Assembly (NCBI RefSeq): GCF_000004195.4
Contig: NC_030678.2
Span: 64,289,378 to 64,353,377 of the forward strand
DNA: 64,000 nucleotides
Direction: 5' to 3'
Source: Xenopus tropicalis
Taxonomy: Eukaryota; Chordata; Amphibia; Anura; Pipidae
Each line of letters opens with the position of its first letter. The stretch's first letter is position 1. The notes under the pieces are model-generated. The model did not search any database. It was not told where the DNA came from and worked only from the letters and a program-made list of their open reading frames with translations. Shown here one piece after another: positions 55,691 through 64,000 of this stretch. The position numbers and the translations under genes are program-made.

Positions 55691-56042
55691 AACTCATGAC
55701 ATAAATACAAGATGGTAAGCGCCTGTGACAACTTTGGAGGCCTGGATTATTACTGTTCTAGATATTTTAATTCTTTAGGATGGTGCAGTATATAAAATGG
55801 CATTTGAGGTACAGTCACAAGTGTAACCCCCCTGTGAGGCAGTCATTGGGCCATCCTGTATAAACAATATCCAAGACCACTTACCTGTCACTCATAGTTA
55901 GAAAGTTAATTTGGGTTGGGAAAAAAAAGACAACTGTCCTTCAAATATAAATATGTAATGAAAACCAGTTTTTTTTTTAATATAATTAATTGTTTAACTA
56001 TTAAGATCAGATAATCTAATTTTTCCTATTCATAACTTAGTA
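55691..56042. other. cept1 intron, no feature
   Basis: Nothing recognisable between the T2-type end and the next MITE. Confidence 0.4.
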
Positions 56043-56342
56043 CAGGTATGGGATCTGTTATCCAGAATGCTCGGGACCTGGGGTCTTCCGGATAAGGGAC
56101 CCAAGTTTACTAAAAAAATAATTTAAACATTAAATACACAATAGGATTGTTTTGCCATCAATAAGGATTAATTATATCTTAGCCTGGATCAAGTACAAGG
56201 TACTGTTTTATTATTACAGAGAAAAAGGAAATAATTTAAAAAATTAGAATCATTTGTTTAAAATGGAGTCTATGGGAGATGGCCTTTCCATAGTCCAGAA
56301 CTTTCTGGATAATGGGTTTCTGTATAACGGATCCTATACCAG
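56043..56342. mobile_element. Mariner-type MITE (CAGGTATGGG family), complete
   Basis: CAGGTATGGGATCTGTTATC after TA, and ACGGATCCTATACCAG before TA. The interior (TTAGCCTGGATCAAGTACAA, TTATTACAGAGAAAAAGGAA) is as in 37997-38324. Confidence 0.88.
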
Positions 56343-56379
56343 TATAGCCTTTTAGATTTGAGAAAATGGAACAGCCTTG

Positions 56380-56640
56380 ACTTAATATTTTGCAACACAA
56401 ATCTTTGGAAAATTCAATATCGCATTCTAAAAAGCTTTGTTTTCATTTCATCTCATCTGTCCACAAAACATTTTTCCAGAAGCATGTAAGCTTATTCAGG
56501 AGTTCTGGTGAACATCAGTTGGGTTCTTACTATGTTTCTCTGTTAGCAGTGGGATCTCTTACCTCCTGACCATGCTTCTTTATCGTTTCTTTATCCTCCG
56601 AATTAAAGTTTGAAGAAGAAAAAGACTCAAATGTGAGCCA
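56380..56640 (-). pseudogene. Tc1-like transposase fragment E
   Basis: CATCTCATCTGTCCACAAAA followed by CATTTTTCCAGAAGCATGTA is, on the minus strand, the region around the WTDE box ([15 protein letters not shown]), strongly decayed. It continues to about 56600 with CTGTTAGCAGTGGGATCTCT. No ends found. Confidence 0.5.
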
Positions 56641-56849
56641 GTTTTACAGCCACATTCCAGCATTCTGGGACAAGCTAAACCTACTCCTACTTTTTTGTTT
56701 TCTATTTAGTGAGGAATGAACTTTTCCAGGAAATAGACAAAAATAGGGAGATTTTAATCGTCAGCCAGTTTGTCTCTAAAATAAACATTCTTATTCATTA
56801 ATTTAAGACCAGATTTCAGGATATGGAGGCAAGTTTCATACAACAACCT

Positions 56850-57286
56850 GAACACATACTGCATTAAATTTGGCATTTTGCTGCCAATAGATTCACCACA
56901 TTAGTGCCACCTAGAACACTAAACTTATTCTGCAGAAAGCATTACCATACCTGAGTAAAGAGCCCTAGAAGCTTTCTTGGTTTGTTTATTTTAAGAAGCT
57001 TCCTGCTACAGCTCAGATCACACAATCCTAAGGGAGAGGGGAGGGAGTTCTTAGTATTCTTTTGGGAGGGGGGAGAGAACTGTGCAGACTCTGGCCCTGG
57101 AAATGAAGGATTTTTCTGAGAAAGGAAGTCAGATACCCTAAGAACATGTTTACAAAAAAGGAGACAAGAAATCCTGGTTTTTTTTTTTGATAGAGGACTC
57201 AGTGCAGATTTTATGTGAGTGCTTATGGCTGTATTTACATAGAACTCTTTAATAAAGCTTACTTAGTTTTTACCTTTCCTTATCCT
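56850..57286. mobile_element. T2-type MITE
   Basis: Right end ACTTAGTTTTTACCTTTCCTTATCC ahead of TTAA (57287-57290). The interior (GCATTTTGCTGCCAATAGAT, CTGTATTTACATAGAACTC) is shared with 43429-44096 and 17244-18012. The left end is diverged. Confidence 0.7.
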
Positions 57287-57290
57287 TTAA

Positions 57291-57798
57291 TGTTTAGCAG
57301 CACCTTTGTCTACGAGGGAACATTTTCTGACATAGGCTTCAAAATGTCAAACTACAGGAAAAGTACATATGACCTGGTGTAAATTATGTGAATTTCCAAA
57401 ACATCCATCATAGTGGAAATAGATAAACTTGTTGCGTGCACCCTCAGACATCCAGTTAACAAGCTACACTCTCTGGTTCTCAATACGTTTTCTTTCTTGT
57501 GCTATTGCTAGCTGATCTTCGGGTCATAGATAAAGATTTAGAATCTTTTGTCCATGATTACTTCTCTCAGACTGTTCTCTGTGCAGTTTGTATCTTCTCC
57601 CCTTGCATTAGATAACTCTAATAAAGGGCAAAATATAAGACAGACATACTATTTTGGGGAAGAACTTGTATTTCAGTGGACTGAAGGCCTGCTATGACAG
57701 ATAATCACCACAATCACCACCTAGTATATTGTAAAATATCACAAGCACCTAATTTTTGGTTTTTGAATCAAATTTATGCACTCTGGAATGGTACTCAC
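57291..57798. other. cept1 intron, no feature
   Basis: Unremarkable intron sequence up to the donor of the next exon. Confidence 0.4.
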
Positions 57799-57924
57799 CA
57801 GTGCAATCCACAGCACAAGATGCTCATCAATAAAGCTATTAAAATACTGATTTAGAAATAGCAATGCTGGTCCAATAAAAGCAGAGTCATGTAAATGCAT
57901 CTCACTCTTTGTCATATGAGCCAC
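57799..57924 (-). CDS. cept1: cept1 coding exon (penultimate)
   Basis: Acceptor TTTTTTCATTAG (ending 57925) and donor GTGAGT (57798). 126 nt, phase 0 at both ends: [42 protein letters not shown]. The [10 protein letters not shown] stretch and the following transmembrane helices are characteristic of CEPT1. It joins in frame to the exon at 49872-49991 across a 7.8-kb repeat-filled intron. Confidence 0.96.
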
Positions 57925-58012
57925 CTAATGAAAAAAGGCAAAATGTATTGTCATATTGAGAAAAAATTAGTTTGTATAGTATCAACAGTTACAAAAATTT
58001 AAGATGTATATA

Positions 58013-59626
58013 CAGTGGAGGAAATAATTATTTGACCCCTAACTGATTTTGTAAGTTTGTCCAATGACAAAGAAATGAAAAGTCTCAGAACAGTATCATT
58101 TCAATGGTAGGTTTATTTTAACAGTGGCAGATAGCACATCAAAAGGAAAATCGAAAAAATAACTTTAAATAAAAGATAGCAACTGATTTGCATTTCATTG
58201 AGTGAAATAAGTTTTTGAACCCTCTAACAAAAAAAGACTTAATACTTAGTGGAAAAACCCTTGTTTGCAAGCACAGAGGTCAAACGTTTCTTGTAATTGA
58301 TGACCAAGTTTGCGCACATTTTAGGAGGAATGTTGGTCCACTCCTCTTTGCAGATCATCTCTAAATCCCTACGGTTTCGAGGCTGTCTCTGTGCAACTCT
58401 GAGCTTGAGCTCCCTCCATAGGTTTTCTATTGGATTAAGGTCCGGAGACTGACTAGGCCACTCCATGACCTTAATGTGCTTCTTCTTGAGCCACTCCTTT
58501 GTTGCCTTTGCTGTATGTTTTGGGTCATTGTCGTGCTGGAACACCCATCCACGACCCATTTTCAGTTTCCTGGCAGAGGGAAGGAGGTTGTCGTTCAGGA
58601 TTTCACGATACATGGCTCCGTCCATTTTCCTGTTAATGCGAATAAATTGTCCTGTGCCTTTAGCAGAAAAACACCCCCAAAGCAAAATGTTTCCACCCCC
58701 ATGCTTGACGGTGGGGACGGTGTTTTGGGGGTCATAGGCAGCATTTTTCTTCCTCCAAACACAGCGAGTTGAGTTAATGCCAAAGAGCTCTATTTTGGTC
58801 TCATCAGACCACAGCACCTTCTCCCAGTCACTCACAGAATCATTCAGGTGTTCATTGGCAAACTTCAGACGGGCCTGCACATGTGCCTTCTTGAGCAGGG
58901 GGACCTTGCGAGCCCTGCAGGATTTTAATCTATTGCGGTGTAATGTGTTTACAATGGTTTTCTTGGTGACTGTGGTCCCTGCTAATTTGAGGTCATTAAC
59001 TAACTCCTCCCGTGTGGTTCTAGGATGCTTTTTCACCTTTCTCAGAATCATTGACACCCCACGAGGTGAGATCTTGCGTGGAGCCCCAGAGCGAGGTCGA
59101 TTGATGGTCATTTTGTGCTCCTTCCATTTTCGAACAATCGCACCAACAGTTGTCACCTTCTCTCCCAGCTTCTTGCTAATGGTTTTGTAGCCCATTCCAG
59201 CCTTGTGCAGGTCTACAATTTTGTCTCTGACATCCTTGGACAGCTCTTTGGTCTTTCCCATGTTGGAGAGTTTGGAGTCTGCTTGATTGATTGATTCTGT
59301 GGACAGGTGTCTTTTATACAGGTGACTAGTTAAGACAGGTGTCCTTAATGAGGTTGACTAATTGAGTAGAAGTGTCTAACCACTCTGTGGGAGCCAGAAC
59401 TCTTAATGGTTGGTAGGGGTTCAAAAACTTATTTCACTCAATGAAATGCAAATCAGTTGCTATCTTTTATTTAAAGTTATTTTTTCGATTTTCCTTTTGA
59501 TGTGCTATCTGCCACTGTTAGAATAAACCTACCATTGAAATGATACTGTTCTGAGACTTTTCATTTCTTTGTCATTGGACAAACTTACAAAATCAGTGAG
59601 GGGTCAAATAATTATTTCCTCCACTG
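58013..59626 (-). mobile_element. Tc1-like transposon F, complete
   Basis: 1614 bp with ~215-bp terminal inverted repeats. The left starts CAGTGGAGGAAATAATTATT after TA (58011-58012); the right ends AATAATTATTTCCTCCACTG before TA (59627-59628). The inner ends of the repeats carry a second copy-like motif (AAATAAGTTTTTGAACCC), as in IR/DR-type elements. It encodes an unbroken 340-aa transposase. It lies in the cept1 intron between the exons at 57924 and 61433, in the same orientation as the gene. The arms are nearly identical, so insertion was recent. Confidence 0.96.
58239..59261 (-). CDS. Tc1-like DD34E transposase, intact, 340 aa
   Basis: Cut-and-paste transposase. Residues 1-50 and 68-118 are the two helix-turn-helix parts of a paired-like DNA-binding region; between them is the GRPR-like linker [11 protein letters not shown] (53-63) with basic residues that likely serve as nuclear signal. 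The catalytic core has [11 protein letters not shown] (Asp153), [23 protein letters not shown] (Asp244) and [11 protein letters not shown] (Glu279). Asp244 and Glu279 are separated by 34 residues, the Tc1 signature. Length is the normal 340. The start [12 protein letters not shown] is the family's usual start. No stop or frameshift, so it may be functional. Confidence 0.97.
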   Translation of the reverse strand: MGKTKELSKDVRDKIVDLHKAGMGYKTISKKLGEKVTTVGAIVRKWKEHKMTINRPRSGAPRKISPRGVSMILRKVKKHPRTTREELVNDLKLAGTTVTKKTIVNTLHRNRLKSCRARKVPLLKKAHVQARLKFANEHLNDSVSDWEKVLWSDETKIELFGINSTRCVWRKKNAAYDPQNTVPTVKHGGGNILLWGCFSAKGTGQFIRINRKMDGAMYREILNDNLLPSARKLKMGRGWVFQHDNDPKHTAKATKEWLKKKHIKVMEWPSQSPDLNPIENLWRELKLRVAQRQPRNRRDLEMICKEEWTNIPPKMCANLVINYKKRLTSVLANKGFSTKY

Positions 59627-59628
59627 TA

Positions 59629-60775
59629 AGTTTGCCCATGTCGCTTTAATGGAAAACAATATGCAAAGTATGGTAGCTTTAGGATAAGATGATTTAATGT
59701 AATTCCAGTTACAATTTCAAAATTGAAAAATCTAGACATGTTTATTCTTGGCATAGGGAATTTCCTAGTATACTCATGAATGTTACATATTAAATGCTTA
59801 TTTTACTACACTGTGGCCTAAAATGACCTTTATTTAAGCTGTAAGCCTCTTCTTTTTTACCGCATTTGTAACATTCGCTCTTAGTTAGCTATTGAGTTCC
59901 TTTTCTTTTGACATTTTTGGGGTATATATGTAAGACTGGGGGAGATATCAGACAATATCAATTTACTAGGTCTAAAAACAAATTTTATTTTCTAACACAG
60001 GCTTTTCCAGGGGAAACAGTGAGGAAAGCCCGTGTAAGAGTGACATGCTTGTTTCTCCTTTTAAACTAGGTCATACTATGTGTTTTCTGCCGATCCTCTC
60101 TGTTTCACCCCAATATCATTGTGCACTAACAGGGACAGCATCTGCCTGTCAGTGCACACTGTCTGAACTAACAGGCGGCTGCTGTGCACACTGAAGTGGG
60201 GACAGAAGGCAGCAGATCAGCGCCTTTTCCAAAAGCATATTTACACAGGCGGTGAAAGAATACTACACAATTCCTATTGTGGAATAGCACACAATAGAAT
60301 TCCAAGAGATTTGTTGCTCAGTGGGCTTATTTGAATGGCAATCACTTGCATGCTAAGGCAAATTTGCTTGTCAGCTAACAGTTTGGCAAGTGTTTCTGAA
60401 CTACAATTGATTGACTAATGTGAGTGCAACCTAGCCTGCAGTCTATTATCAGGAGGTACACATAGTATTTTGCTGTATTTAGTTGGGCAAGAAACCACTC
60501 ACATTCACCCTGGGAGCCACTGACCTCAAGAACACCTTTTGGAACTAACTAGGTTGCGAATGTAAATGACACTCAAGTGAGCCCTCTAAGATAGCATGCA
60601 ATGTGCAAAGTTTAATAAAATTGGCAATTACAGCCTTTTTTTTTTTTTATTTGCACTTTGCCCACTGTACCTGCATTGTAAATAACACCAGGTTTGTTTT
60701 AGGAATTTTAACTTGTTCCCAAATAGGAACAAGTATGGCAATGTGGCTATCTTCTATAGGGTCAGGTGGCCTTTG
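59629..60775. other. cept1 intron, no recognised feature
   Basis: No exon. At about 60125-60200 short inverted GTGCAC(A/T) motifs occur around CAGGCGGCTGCTGTGCACAC. A poly-T run lies near 60636. Confidence 0.45.
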
Positions 60776-60780
60776 CATCA

Positions 60781-61190
60781 TATAAAAAAAAAAAAAAAAA
60801 AGTCTGATCTGGTTTCTGATTTAAAAGTTGAAATCTCCAGCTCCTTTCCTCTACTTCCTGGTACAGTGAAGAGGAGAGCCTTCTGTGCATGCCTGACAGA
60901 GAAGAAGCTTCCTGGGAATGCACAGAATAGCAGGAGCCAGTGTGCAGCAGCAGATTTTTTCTGTGCCTATACATAACTGCCTGACTCACTGTACATTCCA
61001 AGAAAGCTTCTTCTCCGTCAGGCATGCACAGAAGGATCTCCTACTTGACTACCCTGTAGTCAGAAAGATGCGGAAAGCTGAACAGGAAGAGGGGACGGGG
61101 CTTAACATTGTACCAGGAAGAAGAGGAAAGGAGCTGGAGATTTCAACTTATAAATAAGAAACCAGATAGAAAAAAAGGTTTAGGTCTTCT
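60781..61190. mobile_element. Long-hairpin MITE
   Basis: The left arm GTTGAAATCTCCAGCTCCTTTCCTC (split: 60827-60851) pairs with GAGGAAAGGAGCTGGAGATTTCAAC (61123-61147). A second pair is CTGTGCATGCCTGACAGAGA (60883) with CCGTCAGGCATGCACAGAAG (61015). The outer end TCTTC precedes TTAA (61191-61194). The left outer end is masked by an A18 run. No coding. Confidence 0.78.
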
Positions 61191-61194
61191 TTAA

Positions 61195-61432
61195 GCAAGG
61201 AAGAAATAGGAAAAAAAAGCATGGTCTTTTAAGAAATAGTGGTGTTATGACCTGCTAAGTCCAACATTGTCATGTAACAACATAACAGTTATATAGCTAG
61301 TAGCCTACTGAGGTAAAATTGTATTTATGTTGGAGCCCCACACTATATTCTTCTAAATGGTAACTGATGGATTATGCATTTAAATGACAATAAAAGTCTA
61401 AAAGACTGTATGGAAACAAACAAAATTCTTAC
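61195..61432. other. cept1 intron
   Basis: Short remainder of the intron downstream of the exon at 61433; nothing recognised. Confidence 0.4.
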
Positions 61433-61591
61433 CACTAATTTGTTTGTTACTTTTGCGGACACAAAGCCAAATGTCAGAATATAAAGGCAGGGGTGCTTTT
61501 CAAAGAGCTGTACAGATGATTTCTTATATATCATAGTGGCAAGAACAATAACAGATCCAATGTGGAGCATTGGAGAGAGGACACTTGTACC
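61433..61591 (-). CDS. cept1: cept1 coding exon
   Basis: Acceptor AAATCTCTAG (ending 61592) and donor GTAAGA (61432). 159 nt, phase 0: [53 protein letters not shown]. Two hydrophobic helices with the intervening [14 protein letters not shown] loop agree with CEPT1. Confidence 0.96.
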
Positions 61592-62188
61592 CTAGAGATT
61601 TAAACAAAGAAAACATGGTTCACAAAAGCATTTTAACAATACACACTAACTAGGGAAAAAGAAACCTAACTAATCACAACTCAAGCAACTGTTTCCTTGT
61701 GATCACATTTCCCCAGTGTTTAATTTTGGGAGAAAAAAGGGGAAAATTGTGTTGCATCATTCATTTTCAATAAGGCTGTAAAATCCCTGCGAATTACGAA
61801 TTTTGTTATATATCAACTCAAACTCAAGGTAATCATATTATTTTGCATAACTGATTTCAGTAATACAAAAGGTTACCCGAAGAGCACAGAGTGTCAAAAC
61901 TTCATCATAGCAATTTTATATGTGGAGATATTGCTCTGTATTACTTGCAACTGTTCACAACTGGCATGGGGCTAGCAGTCTGTTGAAAAGCGCTCACTGT
62001 TACAGAATATATAATACAAAGACAAGTTTGGTATTGTTGCATAACTGTTAATGCTACTTTCTTTTAATTAAGTGGTAATCTATAATGGTACTGCAACTTA
62101 ATACACAGCAATGCTAACAATGTTTACAGCCCTCATAAAGGAACATATTTTCCATAGAGTATGCCATGTAAGTAAGTGCACAACTTAC
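61592..62188. other. cept1 intron, no feature
   Basis: AT-rich; no element with recognisable ends. Confidence 0.45.
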
Positions 62189-62320
62189 AGCAATGGTGGA
62201 CCCATTCTTTCCAACACCACCTGTAAAAATTACTCGAAAATAATTGGTACATGAAAAAACTGTGCCTGCAACTGTACAAAGGGCTGGGAACAGTTTCATT
62301 GGAACATTCAGCACAGGAAT
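62189..62320 (-). CDS. cept1: cept1 coding exon
   Basis: Acceptor TTTTTTTTCTTATGACAG (ending 62321) and donor GTAAGT (62188). 132 nt, phase 0: [44 protein letters not shown]. Matches CEPT1 just before the conserved GTSVLSP exon. The N-terminal catalytic CDP-alcohol phosphotransferase motif is encoded by earlier exons beyond 64000. Confidence 0.96.
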
Positions 62321-62655
62321 CTGTCATAAGAAAAAAAAAACATAAGAGAATCAATAATTAGAAATGGACAGCATGATGTTAATGCTAAAATGTCTTTTAT
62401 TAAAATTTTGCAAGTGTATTACGGAATGCTATTTTTAGAATGTTCATATTGGTGTATAATGCCCTTGTCATGTAGAACTGCATGGAGTTCACCTATTCTT
62501 CCCCTTCTCAGCATTTGTTACAATGCTAAATTCTTCTATCACTTCAAATTCTGGCCTGCCTTTCCCATGTTTGGACAGCCTTGTGGAATTGATTTCAACT
62601 GCCTCAATGATGACCCCTCTCCTGAATTTTCTCCATTTAACTTCTAAACCGATCC
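62321..62655. other. cept1 intron, no feature
   Basis: No coding segment or element ends recognised. Confidence 0.4.
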
Positions 62656-62659
62656 TTAA

Positions 62660-62742
62660 GGGCTCTGGCACACGGGGGAGATTAGTCGCCCGCGACAAAA
62701 CTCCCTGTTCGCGGGCGACTAATCTCCCCTTGTGCCAGAGCC
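62660..62742. mobile_element. Hairpin MITE, 83 bp
   Basis: After TTAA (62656-62659): GGGCTCTGGCACACGGGGGA, GATTAGTCGCCCGCG, a short loop, then CGCGGGCGACTAATCTCCCC, TTGTGCCAGAGCCC and CTAA. An almost perfect hairpin over its whole length; same family as 20188-20390 and the split copy at 2600-3117. Confidence 0.9.
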
Positions 62743-62959
62743 CTAAATAAGAAAGATTACTAAAATACACAACATAGCAACCAATCAGCAATTAGATTTG
62801 AACAGTCACCTCCAAGTTAGAAACAAAAGCAAAGATCTTGTTTACCGAGAGGAACACCAGTGATGTTTGTCACCAATGATAATAAATGCAACCCTAAGTC
62901 ATTTATAGAAAATTGAAAAAAAGGCAATTGGTAAAAGCAGTGATCTTTCATGGCTACAG

Positions 62960-63300
62960 ACTAGCTGCTGTATAAACTTTGTGCTAAGAGTTAATTCTCT
63001 TGCTTTCTAAAAAAGCATCCATCTCTCTTTCACAACTAAGTAATGTATTTGCCAATACAACAATCCTGGGCAGGGAGTTTTACAACTTCTATTCCCTATC
63101 AGCTTAGTTGCTTTTCTTTGGACTTTTTCTGTTTTATTAATACATTTTTTAAGGACTGGAGGACTAAACAGCACTGCATATTCTAGATGGGACTTTGCAA
63201 GTACCTATTCAGACCTTTCTGGTACTTAGTGGCATTTCTTGCTACATTTAAGTTTTTGTGCAATATCCTGCTTCACTCAAGACTGACAGCTTTACCTGTG
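62960..63300 (-). mobile_element. CR1-like LINE, old 3' fragment
   Basis: CCTATCAGCTTAGTTGCTTT, TCTTTGGACTTTTTCTGTTT and GCATATTCTAGATGGGACTT are diverged versions of the CR1 sequence at 24850-24950. Strongly decayed. Confidence 0.7.
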
Positions 63301-63469
63301 TAATGCAATCCTGGCCTACCAGTTGACACCAAAATGGGTGTTATAATGGCCTAATAGAAAGAAAGCACAAGCTTTCATTCCTGCTAAAAATAATCAGCTA
63401 CTCAACCCCCGAGACTGTTCTCAGAATGGTACACTGCCTCTCACCTAGTACAAAAACAGGGTGAACCGA

Positions 63470-64000
63470 AACTAACTGCTACTACAGCTCCAGTCAACAG
63501 AGACGCCAACTTTACTTTTCCAACCTCCTTCCCACCCCCTTTTTTTCTCTCCAATACATGTAAAGAAAGGGAGAAAGAGAATAAGAGAAAGAAGAAGGGA
63601 AAAGGAAGAAAGGAGGAAAAAAAGGGACAAGAAAACAAAACTCCACAAATGACCTTACTTCAATCCTTGAGCAATGAAAACCTACCCTACCAAAACCCAA
63701 CCTTATGATAGATCAACATCACCCCTCCGAGATCAACAAATCTGCTCAAAAACTCCACCACTTTTCCCAATCTCACCACCACAACAAGAGATCATGAAGA
63801 TGAAGATCATACCCACATGCTGGTATAGAGATGGTTTCTCACCTCATGTCACTGATGAGACAAGATGAGATTGAGACAAGAGATTTGAAGAACTGCAATC
63901 ATCAATAGACAAACTGTTGAGTATCAAGTCAAATTCAAAACGCCTAACTTTATAGGCATTCCAGAATCAAAGGACCGGACTTACTCCATATATTAACAAA
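63470..64000 (+). mobile_element. Possible 5' end of an L1/Tx1-like LINE (ORF1 region)
   Basis: From about 63880 the plus strand reads, with frame changes, LEELQSSIDKLLSIKSNSK followed by IGIPESKDRTYSIY, resembling the coiled-coil end and first RRM strand (NLRIxGIPE) of L1/Tx1 ORF1 proteins. The A/G-rich, non-coding stretch before it (63530-63640) could be its 5' region. It runs off the window. Confidence 0.45.

Noticed and set aside
58465..59190. Plus-strand frames of 90-137 aa
   Set aside because: Antisense of the intact Tc1 transposase.
49872..62320. Assignment of the exons to chpt1
   Set aside because: The C-terminal tail [20 protein letters not shown] and [10 protein letters not shown] are CEPT1-type; CHPT1 differs in these parts.

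Overview
The window is vertebrate nuclear DNA, almost certainly from a clawed frog (Xenopus; X. tropicalis is most likely, but the species is inferred). The evidence is split, intron-bearing host exons of two vertebrate genes and a dense, nested load of frog-type transposons: T2-type MITEs with TTAA target sites and TTAAAGGRR ends, Tc1-like elements, CR1-like and L1/Tx1-like LINEs, hAT MITEs, Harbinger-like elements and a Kolobok element. I see no bacterial or organellar gene structure.

Host genes. Both lie on the minus strand, in tandem. The last four coding exons of cept1 (choline/ethanolamine phosphotransferase, ending in a stop codon) are at 62320-62189, 61591-61433, 57924-57799 and 49991-49872. 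The first coding exon of anks1a (ankyrin-repeat/SAM/PTB adaptor) is at 21132-20960 in a small CpG-rich block. Positions 1-20959 are therefore the start of anks1a intron 1, 21.2-48 kb is intergenic, and 49.99-62.2 kb is cept1 introns. The earlier cept1 exons lie beyond the right edge and the later anks1a exons beyond the left edge.

Layout. At 1.03-13.46 kb a Tc1-like transposon is split by two insertions, an L1/Tx1-like LINE (11.26-13.02 kb) and a 9.1-kb apparently autonomous Kolobok transposon (1.87-10.98 kb, TTAA target duplication). The Kolobok carries an intact 783-aa THAP-domain DDE transposase (minus strand) and, convergent to it, a three-exon gene for a 228-aa protein that resembles the cytoplasmic ballast domain of the P2X7 receptor. 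From 13.5 to 20.4 kb there are dead Tc1 pieces and T2-type MITEs. From 22 to 26.4 kb there are MITEs, a CR1 copy nested in a hAT MITE, and a 0.9-kb inverted repeat. From 26.9 to 35.1 kb an element built of ~380-bp repeats is split by a CR1 LINE and by a 3.0-kb Harbinger-like element that carries a two-exon Myb/SANT-like gene but no transposase. From 35.4 to 46.2 kb there are L1/Tx1-like and CR1 LINE fragments with nested MITEs. The cept1 introns hold a CR1 copy split by three insertions and a complete Tc1-like transposon (58.01-59.63 kb) with an uninterrupted 340-aa DD34E transposase.

The most notable item is the Kolobok with its P2X7-like passenger gene, whose splice phases and reading frame are intact. 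The other main points are the intact Tc1 element, the transposase-less element with the Myb-like gene, and two distant minisatellites that share a core. All calls come from reading the sequence. No database search was run, and family names rest on motifs, ends and target-site duplications.
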